Below, piece after piece: positions 28,482 to 36,863 of a stretch of 64,000 bases of DNA; position 1 is the stretch's first letter; each line of letters opens with the position of its first letter. The DNA is taken from assembly GCF_001637325.1 (NCBI RefSeq), contig NZ_LRXL01000049.1, positions 59,571 through 123,570 on the forward strand, in the 5' to 3' direction. This DNA is from Cochleicola gelatinilyticus (GTDB taxonomy: Bacteria > Bacteroidota > Bacteroidia > Flavobacteriales > Flavobacteriaceae). Below the pieces are notes generated by a model that saw only the letters and a program-made list of their open reading frames with translations, had not been told where the DNA came from and searched no databases. Both the position numbers and the translations under genes were made by a program.

Positions 28482-29129
28482 TTAAAGTTTTCCTAGTTGC
28501 GTTAAAATCACTAGTATGATAATAGGAACCGCCAATAAAGCGACAATCCAAAGGCTGGTTTGCAGTAGTGAAGGTACAAACAACAGAGTTAGTGCATAGC
28601 CGGCGATAGCTCCTCCAATGTGCGCGTCATGTCCGATATTTCCTATTCTTTTTTTCATTCCGTAGATAGAATACAATAAGTACGCCAAACCAAATAACCA
28701 AGCAGGAATAGGAATTGCAAAGAATAAATATAAATTCTGATCGGGAATAAAAAGGATCGCTGCGTATAAAATCCCCATCACAGCTCCACTAGCTCCTACA
28801 GCACTGTAGTGATATTCATCTTTATGAAAAAAGAAGGATACCAAGTTTCCAACCAATAAGCTAGCCAAGTATATAATTACGAATTTGGTTACGCCTACAT
28901 AATGAATCACTACTCCAGCGAAAAAATACAGCGTAAGCATATTAAATAATAAATGATTGTAATCTACGTGTAAAAACCCTGAAGTGAACATGCGGACCTG
29001 TTCTCCTCGACGAATGCCAGCAATGTTAAACTTGTACTTTTCGAAAAAAGCATAGTCGTTAATTCCTTTTAGTGAGATAATTACGTTGGCAGCAATAATA
29101 ATGATAACGGCAATATGTATGTTGGGCAT
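28482..29129 (-). CDS. Rhomboid-family intramembrane serine protease
   Basis: A 215-residue protein with six hydrophobic segments. The catalytic Ser is S114 in GASGAVMG and the catalytic His is H170 in DAHIGG, the pair that forms the intramembrane dyad. FTSGFLHVDYNHLLFNML in the second segment is the usual rhomboid HxxxxHLxxN-like motif. It would cut single-span membrane proteins within the inner membrane. The substrate is unknown. The start codon lies 54 bp from the divergent acyltransferase start, so both share a short control region. Confidence 0.93.
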   Translation of the reverse strand: MPNIHIAVIIIIAANVIISLKGINDYAFFEKYKFNIAGIRRGEQVRMFTSGFLHVDYNHLLFNMLTLYFFAGVVIHYVGVTKFVIIYLASLLVGNLVSFFFHKDEYHYSAVGASGAVMGILYAAILFIPDQNLYLFFAIPIPAWLFGLAYLLYSIYGMKKRIGNIGHDAHIGGAIAGYALTLLFVPSLLQTSLWIVALLAVPIIILVILTQLGKL

Positions 29130-29161
29130 AACAGATCAATTATTTTAGGAATAAATTTAGG

Positions 29162-29169
29162 TAGATTTG
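29162..29169 (+). promoter_or_regulatory. Candidate -7 promoter element for the LpxL-like gene
   Basis: TAGATTTG matches TAnnTTTG and lies 14 nt before the ATG at 29184. It supports this start over an upstream in-frame codon that would lie before the promoter. Confidence 0.5.
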
Positions 29170-29183
29170 CCGTAAATTTACCC

Positions 29184-30062
29184 ATGCAACGGCAACTTTA
29201 TCTTTTAGTGTATCCAATTATCTGGCTTATTTCAAAAATGCCATTTTGGTTATTGTACTTAAAATCTGACATGCTTTACTTCTTACTTTACTATATAGTA
29301 GGATATCGAAAGAAGGTAATTAAGCAAAACTTACAACTAGCCTTTCCCGAGAAATTAGAAGCTGAACGAAACCTAATATGTAAAAAATTCTACAAACATC
29401 TCTGCGACCTTATTTTTGAAGCTATTAAAGGGATGACTATTACAGAAAAAGAACTTGGTAAAAGATATACATTCGAAAATCTCGAAGTACTTAAAGAGCT
29501 ACATAAAAAACAAAAGAGCGTCTTATTAATGAGTGGTCATTACGCTAATTGGGAATGGAGTGGTGTTTTAAATAATCAAAATAGTTATAAAAATTATGCT
29601 GTTTATAAGAAAATTGAAAATCCATATTTTGATTCGTTTGTAAAAAATCTACGAGAACGGTTTGGCGCTACACTTATAAAAAGTAAACATGTTATTCCAG
29701 CATTATACCGAAGTGTAAAAAAAGATATTTTATCTGTAACCTTAATTATATCAGACCAATCGCCACGACCCGATGCAAATGGTCACCGAGATCTATTTAT
29801 GGGCATCGATGTACCCGTATATACAGGGACCGAATCGTTAGCGAAAAAGTTAGATTTCGCAACTGTTTATTTTAAAGTAGAAAAAGTGAAACGTGGTTTT
29901 TACTCTGTCCGGTTTATTCCATTAGCGGAAGATCCTAACACGAAAGAAGATTTTGAGATTACGAGACTTTTTTTAAATGAATTAGAAGCTCAAATTCGTA
30001 AACATCCTGAATATTATCTTTGGTCGCATAGACGTTGGAAATACCGCAAAACCGAAAATTAG
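29184..30062 (+). CDS. Lysophospholipid/lipid A acyltransferase (LpxL/HtrB family)
   Basis: A 292-residue membrane-associated acyltransferase. The family motif appears as MSGHYANWEW (the HxxxxD/E-type site, H and E being the catalytic dyad), followed by SDQSPRPD and TGTESLAKK, blocks that are standard in LpxL/LpxM enzymes. The N-terminus has one or two hydrophobic segments. It probably adds a secondary acyl chain to lipid A or a related lipid. It is convergent with the PlsC-like gene (33 bp between stops), so two acyltransferases face each other here. The exact acyl acceptor is not deducible. Confidence 0.88.
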   Translation: MQRQLYLLVYPIIWLISKMPFWLLYLKSDMLYFLLYYIVGYRKKVIKQNLQLAFPEKLEAERNLICKKFYKHLCDLIFEAIKGMTITEKELGKRYTFENLEVLKELHKKQKSVLLMSGHYANWEWSGVLNNQNSYKNYAVYKKIENPYFDSFVKNLRERFGATLIKSKHVIPALYRSVKKDILSVTLIISDQSPRPDANGHRDLFMGIDVPVYTGTESLAKKLDFATVYFKVEKVKRGFYSVRFIPLAEDPNTKEDFEITRLFLNELEAQIRKHPEYYLWSHRRWKYRKTEN

Positions 30063-30095
30063 CCCCTTTTTTAGTGTTCGCTTAGTTTACCTATT

Positions 30096-30899
30096 CTAGT
30101 AACGCCATTGTCGTTCTTTGTTAAGCTCTTCCTCAGATTGCAATGTCTCTTGCGGGATTACTTTTAAAAATGAAGGATGCTGCTCGATAGCGTATTCTAA
30201 TTTTTCTACGATTTGTTGAACGGTATCGTTTTCGTAATCGATATCTAACGGTTCTTTAATCTCCATTGATTGCAAAATTCCACGCTTCTTTATACGCAAG
30301 CCTTTTCTATCGAACGAGCGTCTAAAACCATCGATTACAATGGGGACAACAATGGGTTTGTTCTTTTTTATAATATGTGCGGTTCCTCTTCTTATTGGTT
30401 TCCACGGTTTCGTAGTTCCTTGCGGAAAGGTAATTACCCACCCATCATTTAATGCCTTTGTAATGTTGCTCACATCACTTAATTTCACCTGTCTATTAAC
30501 ATCTTCTCCTTTCGCTCTCCAAGTTCTTTCAATACTTACAGAACCTGCATATGCCATGATTTTAGGTAATAATCCAGACTGCATTGTTTCTTTTGCAGCT
30601 ACAAAGTACATGTTTAGTTTTGGCCTCCAGAGGTACCCAATATTTTTTATACTATCCTGTCTTCCGCTTAGACTCGCATTAAATACATGAAACATAGCAA
30701 CCACATCTGCAAAATACGTTTGATGATTCGATACAAATAATACATTGGTGTCGGGAAGGTTTTTAATAATTTCACTGCCATCAATTTCCAGTTTATTAAA
30801 ACCTTTAAACCGCCGATGCGTTAATGCCCCTAAAATGCGGATTAACCATAATTTTAAAAAAAGAATATGTCCAAATGGATTTTTCTTGAAGAGCCCCAT
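30096..30899 (-). CDS. PlsC-like 1-acyl-glycerol-3-phosphate acyltransferase
   Basis: About 267 residues if started at the Met codon ending at 30899 (MGLFKKN). An in-frame ATG at 30944 would add 15 residues and cannot be excluded. The acyltransferase motif NHQTYFAD is present as NHxxxxD, and TFPQGTTKPWKP supplies the phosphate-binding block (FPEGT-like, with Gln in place of Glu). A later VPIVIDGFRRSF corresponds to the fourth block. The enzyme should acylate lysophosphatidate at the membrane. The Glu-to-Gln change in FPEGT is seen in some homologues and may shift acceptor preference. Confidence 0.83.
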   Translation of the reverse strand: MGLFKKNPFGHILFLKLWLIRILGALTHRRFKGFNKLEIDGSEIIKNLPDTNVLFVSNHQTYFADVVAMFHVFNASLSGRQDSIKNIGYLWRPKLNMYFVAAKETMQSGLLPKIMAYAGSVSIERTWRAKGEDVNRQVKLSDVSNITKALNDGWVITFPQGTTKPWKPIRRGTAHIIKKNKPIVVPIVIDGFRRSFDRKGLRIKKRGILQSMEIKEPLDIDYENDTVQQIVEKLEYAIEQHPSFLKVIPQETLQSEEELNKERQWRY

Positions 30900-31003
30900 A
30901 TACTGTTTTTCTGTGATCAAAATTCGATCGGCGTCATGCAGCATATTCCGTAAAATGGTGAGGTTGCAATAAAGCCGAAATTCAAAGATACAAATTTAAC
31001 GCC

Positions 31004-31645
31004 TTACAGCACCTCTTTTAGCATTTCACGAACTTCATTCAACATCATTGCGGTAGCTCCCCAAACAACATGCTCGTTTAATAAGTATGCAGGAACTTCT
31101 ATATCAACCGCATAGGATGTCGTAATTTTTTTAGTGATTAAAATATTATCATCCATAAAATGTTGTAACGGAACTTCTATAAGAGCTTCTACCTCCTCTT
31201 CCTGCGGAATAAACTTTGGTGTTGCTTCTGTGATCCCAATAAATGGTTGCACAAAAAAATTACTGGGAGGTATGAATATCTCTGTTAATTTTTTTACTAC
31301 AGCAATTGCATTTTGTGGCACTCCTACTTCTTCTTCCGTTTCTCGTAAGGCGGTTTGTTCTATATCGGTATCTTCTAGTTCTACTTTACCACCGGGAAAA
31401 CCTACTTGAGCAGAATGAACGCCTTTATAGGTCTTTCTAAGAATTAAAATAAGAAATGTTTCTCCATCATTGTTAGGGTAAAACAACGCCATCACTCCTG
31501 CTTTTCGTGCCGTCTGTTTTAATCTCGCTTGATTTTTAAGTTCTTGGATACGTTCAATAGGAGCCATTTTATGTTGTACGATTTCGCCCGGAAGCTCCAT
31601 TTTTGCTATTTTTACAATCCGACTTTTAAATTCATTAAATTCCAT
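31004..31645 (-). CDS. NUDIX hydrolase, CoA pyrophosphatase-like (NudL type)
   Basis: A 213-residue NUDIX enzyme. The Nudix box runs from GGKVELEDTD through TALRETEEEVGV, with the REtxEExG core intact. Just before it LILRKTYKGVHSAQVGFPGG matches the extra LLTxR-x-H-x-G-x-x-FPGG motif of the CoA-pyrophosphatase branch (NudL, PCD1). It likely splits CoA or its derivatives into 3',5'-ADP and phosphopantetheine. The start codon is separated from the divergent cyclophilin start by only 2 bp. Confidence 0.9.
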   Translation of the reverse strand: MEFNEFKSRIVKIAKMELPGEIVQHKMAPIERIQELKNQARLKQTARKAGVMALFYPNNDGETFLILILRKTYKGVHSAQVGFPGGKVELEDTDIEQTALRETEEEVGVPQNAIAVVKKLTEIFIPPSNFFVQPFIGITEATPKFIPQEEEVEALIEVPLQHFMDDNILITKKITTSYAVDIEVPAYLLNEHVVWGATAMMLNEVREMLKEVL

Positions 31646-31647
31646 CT

Positions 31648-32379
31648 ATGCGATTTTTGACTTTCATATTAATGGTAGCTCTTCTTAGTACAACAAGCTG
31701 TGAAGATAAGAAAAAGGCTACTGCCGAAAAAGAGCATACAGCTTCAGAAGTAAAAAAAGATGCTTCTTCCAACGAAGTGATTTCAGAAGAAAAAAATTCC
31801 GAAGAAAAAATAATTAATAATGATTCGTACGAAAAAATTACGAATGAGAATGTGAGTGAATTTCTCACCAAATATGGTAACGATCATCCAGAAACTAAGG
31901 TGAAACTAACTACTCGACTGGGAGAAATAACATTAGAACTTTATAAAGATACTCCGCTGCATCGAGCTAATTTTATATATCTCATAAAACAGGGTTATTT
32001 TACGGAAACTCAATTTCATAGAGTTGTCCCTAATTTTATTATTCAAGGGGGAAATAGTGATGATGTTTCGGTGCCGAGAAAACGAAATGCGATAGGAAAC
32101 GACTATCTTATCCCTTCAGAAATTAAATACAATCATACCTACGGAAGCATATCGGGAGCTAAAGAATACCGCGAAAATCCGGATAAAAAATCCATGCCTT
32201 TCGAATTTTTTATTTTTTTGGGTCCCCAAACGTCTACCAGTCATCTCGACGGTAATTATACGGTCTTCGGAAAAGTAACTCAAGGAATGGATGTGGTCGA
32301 AAAAATTGCTAATTTAAAACAAGACGACGGGGAATGGCCCTTAGTAAACGTATTTATTGAAGTAGAAGTATTAAATTAA
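31648..32379 (+). CDS. Cyclophilin-type peptidyl-prolyl isomerase, lipoprotein
   Basis: A 243-residue lipoprotein with lipobox TTSC at residue 18. A 50-residue Lys/Glu/Ser-rich linker precedes a cyclophilin domain marked by TRLGEITLELY, RANFIYLIKQGYF, FHRVVPNFIIQGG and a later TSHLDGNYTVFGKV block. The active-site Phe-His-Arg (FHR) and the Gln in IQGG are present. It would catalyse proline isomerisation in the periplasm to aid folding. An insertion between strands (DDVSVPRKRN to PSEIKYNHTYG) is typical for the bacteroidal form. It starts 2 bp from the divergent NUDIX gene. Confidence 0.93.
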   Translation: MRFLTFILMVALLSTTSCEDKKKATAEKEHTASEVKKDASSNEVISEEKNSEEKIINNDSYEKITNENVSEFLTKYGNDHPETKVKLTTRLGEITLELYKDTPLHRANFIYLIKQGYFTETQFHRVVPNFIIQGGNSDDVSVPRKRNAIGNDYLIPSEIKYNHTYGSISGAKEYRENPDKKSMPFEFFIFLGPQTSTSHLDGNYTVFGKVTQGMDVVEKIANLKQDDGEWPLVNVFIEVEVLN

Positions 32380-32385
32380 AATACT

Positions 32386-32854
32386 ATGAACATTACAAAG
32401 GTACTATTAACCATCGCACTACTTCTTCCAATAGTAACCTCTGTAGCCTGTACCTGCACTTCAGAAAAAGAATCATTAGCGAAAAAAAATTGCGACATCA
32501 TTTAATACCTCTGATGCTATTTTTGCAGGAAAAGTAATTGCCATTAAACCATTAAATACTAGGAAAAATCACTCTTCTGGGGATTTGATACTATATACTT
32601 TCGAAATTAGTAACACATATAAAATTGCCGCTGAAGCAAAGACCATTCAAGTTTTCTCTAGAGCTCATGGAGAAAGTTGTGGTTATATGTTTGAAATGGG
32701 AAAATCGTATTTAGTATATACACGACGATCATCACACTTTTCTTCACAAACAAAAAACGCGTCAGATCTTATAACGGGACTTTGTGACAGAAATCAATCT
32801 TATCTCAAGGTAAAAAATAAAGAATTTAGAAAATTAAAGAGGCTGCAACAATAA
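32386..32854 (+). pseudogene. Frameshifted TIMP/NTR-like lipoprotein gene
   Basis: From ATG 32386 the frame reads MNITKVLLTIALLLPIVTS, then ACTCTSEKESLAKK, and stops at 32505. The next frame continues without a break from IATSFNTSDAIFAGKVIAI to a stop at 32854. The switch is at a run of eight A (32482-32489). With seven A the reading frame would be open for 155 residues, and the length 469 nt equals 3n+1. The CxC after the signal peptide, the DAIFAGKV block, the SCGYMFEMGKSYLVY block and the late Cys resemble tissue-inhibitor/netrin-type domains, which can bind metalloproteases. It may be a true pseudogene, phase-variable, rescued by slippage, or a sequencing error. It lies 6 bp after the cyclophilin gene. 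Confidence 0.8.
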
Positions 32855-32885
32855 TACCTCGTGCATCTTGATTCTGGGCATATAA

Positions 32886-33509
32886 TTATTGTTCTTCCAT
32901 TTCTTTTTTTCCATAAATACTCGGGAGTGACCAATCGAACGTAACTGCTAACAAACGAATTGTAATTACTACAGAACCCGAAAGAATTACGATAAGATTT
33001 TGTGATAGAGACGTTTTCATGAGTAGAAAATAAGTAAGCCCTCCCAATATACATGCTGTTGCATAAATATTTTTTCTAAAAATTATTGGAATTTCATTAC
33101 ACAAAATATCTCGTATCACACCTCCAAAACACGCTGTCATTGTTCCTAATGCAATACAGATAAGTGGAGGAAACCCCGAAGCAACTCCTTTCTCAACTCC
33201 CACGATGGTGTACAAGGCAATCCCGATTGTATCGAATAGAAACAGGGATCTACGAATGTATCCTAACTTTTTTCTAAAAATTACAGCAACTACTGAAGAT
33301 GCAAAAATTACATATACATAGGTAAGATTACGCATCCACGCAACATTCGCATCGATAAGTACATCGCGTAATGTTCCCCCACCTACCGCAGTAACAAAAG
33401 CAATAATTAATATTCCGAATGGATCCATTCGCTTTTTTAGTGCTATTAAAACTCCCGAAATAGAAAAGGCAACGGTTCCAAGAATGTCGATGAATACAAA
33501 TAAACTCAC
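32886..33509 (-). CDS. Trimeric intracellular cation channel (TRIC/UPF0126) family protein
   Basis: A 207-residue protein with seven hydrophobic segments arranged as two repeats of three plus one. Each repeat has a glycine-rich pattern: AVGGGTLRDVL in the first half and ACFGGVIRDILC in the second, the signature GGxxRD of the family. Bacterial TRIC proteins form trimeric cation pores. The physiological role in bacteria is not settled. The start overlaps the stop of the RDD gene by 4 bp (ATGA type), so it is translated together with it. Confidence 0.9.
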   Translation of the reverse strand: MSLFVFIDILGTVAFSISGVLIALKKRMDPFGILIIAFVTAVGGGTLRDVLIDANVAWMRNLTYVYVIFASSVVAVIFRKKLGYIRRSLFLFDTIGIALYTIVGVEKGVASGFPPLICIALGTMTACFGGVIRDILCNEIPIIFRKNIYATACILGGLTYFLLMKTSLSQNLIVILSGSVVITIRLLAVTFDWSLPSIYGKKEMEEQ

Positions 33510-34231
33510 ATGTTTCGTGTAAAGTGATTATAATCTTTTAAAATGGTATCGATAAATTGTTTATCATACAACGGCGAAGATACGTCCAAAACAGATTCAA
33601 TCTTATTTCGAAGGGTGGTTAATGTTTTATAATCACTTGTTTTTAATGATGTGAGATAGGCCTCTTTTATTAAGCGTGCGTCTTTATCGGTGAGCTGTGT
33701 GACATTCATGAAGGTTGGTTGGTAATCTTCAGAAATGTCTTCGAGCATTGTGTGAGTGATCTTTACTTTGTTTTTAGTGCTAATTACCACTGTACCAGCT
33801 GCCATGTCTCCCAACCGTTGTTTCCGTTCAGAAAATAAAATGAATAGCAACCCTATAGACCCCATGAACATCCAGATATCGATAAGACGAAGCATCCATA
33901 AGGTAAGGTAATTCGACCACTGCACAGGGCTTCCATCTAATTTAACCACTTTGGTTTTTAAAAACATTTTTCCAACGGTACGCCCATTAAATAAAATATG
34001 CATGTACAACGAATAGAAAAATATAGGTAGCATGAGCAATTGTCGGAATCCTAGAATAGTCCAATCGTCTGTAAACGTATACCCCAAAGTGGTGGTAATT
34101 AATTCAACCACATAGAGATAAACAAAAAATAAAAAAAGATCGATTAAAAATGCAAGAATGCGTTCTCCAACTGTCACAACCTTATAATCAAGGTTTACAT
34201 TTTGCGTGGTATTAATTGCTAAGTTTGCCAT
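33506..34231 (-). CDS. RDD-domain membrane protein
   Basis: A 241-residue protein with the RDD domain in residues about 15-150: GERILAFLIDLFLFF (R and the D pair in the first helix), NGRTVGKMFLKTKVV, and LGDMAAGTVVI. Several transmembrane segments are clear and a soluble tail of about 80 residues follows. RDD proteins may act in ion exchange or transport, but function is unproved for this branch. The start at ATG 34231 is used because of MANLAINTTQNVN. It diverges from the SpoIIM-DUF58 cluster with 35 bp between start codons. RDD beside SpoIIM is a common arrangement in Bacteroidota. Confidence 0.88.
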   Translation of the reverse strand: MANLAINTTQNVNLDYKVVTVGERILAFLIDLFLFFVYLYVVELITTTLGYTFTDDWTILGFRQLLMLPIFFYSLYMHILFNGRTVGKMFLKTKVVKLDGSPVQWSNYLTLWMLRLIDIWMFMGSIGLLFILFSERKQRLGDMAAGTVVISTKNKVKITHTMLEDISEDYQPTFMNVTQLTDKDARLIKEAYLTSLKTSDYKTLTTLRNKIESVLDVSSPLYDKQFIDTILKDYNHFTRNM

Positions 34232-34266
34232 TTGAAAGCAAGTGTTTATATTTATCAAAAATTTCT

Positions 34267-35226
34267 ATGCGGGAAGCAGCATTCGTTAGGCAAAATAAGG
34301 AAAAATGGATTGCTTTTGAAAAGGCAATCACACTTAATTCGCAAATAAATCCCGATCACTTAGCCGATTATTATATTCAACTTACTAACGACCTTGCATA
34401 CGCACAAACGTATTATCCTGAAAGTAAGACCTTACTGTACTTAAATTCCCTTGCTTCACAAGCGCATCAACAGATATATCGCAACCGAAAAGAATCGAAA
34501 AATCGAATTGTATCTTTCTGGAAATATGAGTTTCCCTTGTTTTTTAGACAACATCAAGGAATGTTATTTTATTCTTTCCTTCTCTTTGCTATTGCTACGG
34601 CGATCGGGGTGATCTCTACCGTAAACGACGACTCATTCGTACGCCTTATTCTAGGAGATAATTATGTGAACGAAACTATAAATAACATCGACAATGGAGA
34701 TCCTACAGCTATTTATAAAAGCGGAGGCGAATTTGGAACCTTTATAGGGATCACCGTAAATAATATTCGTGTTGCTATGTTCGCTTATGCCGCTGGCGTT
34801 GTTACCTCTATTGGAACCGGATATATTTTATTTAGCAACGGAGTGATGTTAGGGGCTTTCTTTACTTTTTTCTATAATCGTGACTTGTTGTTTGAAGCTT
34901 CTAAAACAATTTGGTTGCATGGCACCATAGAGATATCGGTTATTGTAATTGCGGGATGTGCAGGAATGGTAATGGGAAACAGCATCTTGTTTCCAAAAAC
35001 ATTTTCAAGAAGAGTTTCTTTTGTAAAAGGAGCAAAAGACGGGCTAAAAATTTTAATTAGTACCATTCCTTTTTTTATTATTGCAGGGTTTATAGAAGGT
35101 TTTATTACGCGATACAGTAACATGCCTGTTTGGCTAGCAATGACGATAATAGGATGCTCTCTAGCACTCATTGTTTTTTACTATATCGTATACCCCATAA
35201 TTTTGAATAGAAAATATGCGTCTTAA
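34267..35226 (+). CDS. Stage II sporulation protein M (SpoIIM) family membrane protein
   Basis: A 319-residue protein that starts MREAAFVRQNKEKWIAFE, typical of this family in non-sporulating Bacteroidota. After a soluble helical region of about 90 residues come four to five hydrophobic segments, with FGTFIGITVNNIRVAMFAYAAG (split here by key residues NNIRVA) and WLHGTIEISVI, the family blocks. The spore-forming role does not apply. In Bacteroidota the gene heads a cluster with DUF4129, DUF4350, MoxR and DUF58 genes, as here. It overlaps the following gene by 11 bp. The function is unknown and envelope stress is inferred. Confidence 0.88.
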   Translation: MREAAFVRQNKEKWIAFEKAITLNSQINPDHLADYYIQLTNDLAYAQTYYPESKTLLYLNSLASQAHQQIYRNRKESKNRIVSFWKYEFPLFFRQHQGMLFYSFLLFAIATAIGVISTVNDDSFVRLILGDNYVNETINNIDNGDPTAIYKSGGEFGTFIGITVNNIRVAMFAYAAGVVTSIGTGYILFSNGVMLGAFFTFFYNRDLLFEASKTIWLHGTIEISVIVIAGCAGMVMGNSILFPKTFSRRVSFVKGAKDGLKILISTIPFFIIAGFIEGFITRYSNMPVWLAMTIIGCSLALIVFYYIVYPIILNRKYAS

Positions 35227-36142
35227 ATTTATAGAACTAAAAGAGGTAAGAGACATCGGAGAATTAATTTCGGTGTATTTCGATTTCTTTAAACTCAACT
35301 TAAAAAGTTTCCTAAATATATTTATTCGATACAACGGAATATTTATCTTCGGTTTTCTAGGAGTGAGCTATTTAATGGTCACTGGATTCGTTGGTAATTT
35401 TCGAGCTAGCAGTTCCCCCGGGCTAGTAGAAGAAAATTTTAACGACATGATGTACATCGGGTTCGGGGCTATTGGATTTGTCTTATTGCTTATTGTTACC
35501 GCGCTACTCAATTATAGTCTTGCTGCCGTATACATGATAAAATATCAAGAAAAAAAAACCGTGGAAATCGATAAAAGACAAGTCTTTTCGATTGTGGTTG
35601 AAAATCTCGGAAAAATCCTTTTATTTATGCTTCTCATGGGACTTATGTATTTGGGGGTTTTTATTGCTGGCGTAATTATTTCGATCATTCCGTTTATTGG
35701 ATCACTTGTTTATTACGGACTTATGTTGGGCTTTACCGCATGGATGGGTGTTTCTTTTATGGCAATGTTCTATCAAAAACTAAGTGTGACCGATGCCTTT
35801 GGAGAAGGCTGGAGACAAGTAACTCGGTACTTCTGGAAAAGCGTACTCGTTAATCTAGTAGTTACCTTATTGCTCTTTGCACTAATGGGAGTTGTCCTTA
35901 TGGTTCCCGGCATACTAATTGGAATCTATGCTTTTCATTCTATCGAATCGGGAATAGAACTAGCAGAATCTCCATTTGCAACTGTAGTATGGACACTCGC
36001 TTTATCGATATTTATGATCGTATATTGCTTCAATCAGTCACTTTCGCAATTCGTAAATGGGGTTTTATATTTCTCGTTACATGAAGAGACTTACAATCAA
36101 AATCTGCGTACTAAAATAGATCAGATCGGCATTGAAGAATAA
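35216..36142 (+). CDS. Multi-pass membrane protein of the SpoIIM-MoxR cluster
   Basis: A 308-residue integral membrane protein of unknown function with about six hydrophobic segments, including FIFGFLGVSYLMVTGF, IGFVLLLIVTALL, LFMLLMGLMYLGVFIAG and VLVNLVVTLLLFALMG. It resembles the membrane-spanning glycerophosphodiesterase-like or DUF4013-type proteins, but no catalytic site is present. It overlaps SpoIIM by 11 bp at its start and the DUF4129 gene by 11 bp at its end, so translation is probably coupled. Its constant place in this cluster points to a partner of the DUF4129/MoxR machinery. Confidence 0.75.
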   Translation: MRLKFIELKEVRDIGELISVYFDFFKLNLKSFLNIFIRYNGIFIFGFLGVSYLMVTGFVGNFRASSSPGLVEENFNDMMYIGFGAIGFVLLLIVTALLNYSLAAVYMIKYQEKKTVEIDKRQVFSIVVENLGKILLFMLLMGLMYLGVFIAGVIISIIPFIGSLVYYGLMLGFTAWMGVSFMAMFYQKLSVTDAFGEGWRQVTRYFWKSVLVNLVVTLLLFALMGVVLMVPGILIGIYAFHSIESGIELAESPFATVVWTLALSIFMIVYCFNQSLSQFVNGVLYFSLHEETYNQNLRTKIDQIGIEE

Positions 36143-36863
36143 AATTTCATATATACTAGGTTTATTTGTTCTGAAAGGATTCTCGGTACACGCAGCAGTA
36201 CAGGATTCTTTGCAAATAAAGATCGATAGCTCTCAAGTGGGACTGAAACAGTTTCCGGTATCCTTAAAAGAACGGTACAAAGGGAACGATTTCGATTATG
36301 ACAAGATGGAAGGAGAAGCAGAGAACCTACTCGTGCGATTGCTAAACGGTTTTTTTAGCTGGATTGCAGACCTATTCGGAATACAACTTAGTCCCGAAAC
36401 CCTTGCTGTCTTAGAAATCATCGTATACGCACTGCTCATTGCACTTGTAATCTATATTTTAGTTCGCGTATTGGTAGGAAACGATGCCACGTCATTTTTC
36501 AGAAATAAAAAAAAGCTCGTAGCTCCATTAAACATTCAAGAAGAACATATAGACAACATAGATCTAGATCGCTATATTCAAGAAGCACTAGCTACAAAAA
36601 ACTATCGCCTTGCCATTCGTTATATGTACCTTCGGTCTTTAAAACAATTGTCGCTACACAATATAATACACTGGCATTTCGATAAAACCAATTCCGATTA
36701 TTACCAAGAAATCGAAAATGAAACGCTAAAAAACTCATTTAAAAGAGTATCGCATGTATACGATTACGTGTGGTATGGTGAATTCGAAATAGATAAAAGT
36801 AGATTTCATGTGGTAGAAAAAGACTTCGATCAACTTACTAAAGGACTTTCGAATGCTGGATAA
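36132..36863 (+). CDS. DUF4129-domain protein
   Basis: A 243-residue protein that starts with TTG at 36132 and overlaps the previous gene by 11 bp. A signal peptide or first helix covers residues 1-22 and a second helix lies at about 90-112. The C-terminal cytosolic part contains RLAIRYMYLRSLKQL, the DUF4129 core, and DYVWYGEFEID. DUF4129 proteins are found with transglutaminase, MoxR and DUF58 genes in many bacteria. The reaction is unknown. The downstream start overlaps by 11 bp. The TTG start is preferred since no closer ATG keeps the signal segment. Confidence 0.82.
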   Translation: MKNKISYILGLFVLKGFSVHAAVQDSLQIKIDSSQVGLKQFPVSLKERYKGNDFDYDKMEGEAENLLVRLLNGFFSWIADLFGIQLSPETLAVLEIIVYALLIALVIYILVRVLVGNDATSFFRNKKKLVAPLNIQEEHIDNIDLDRYIQEALATKNYRLAIRYMYLRSLKQLSLHNIIHWHFDKTNSDYYQEIENETLKNSFKRVSHVYDYVWYGEFEIDKSRFHVVEKDFDQLTKGLSNAG

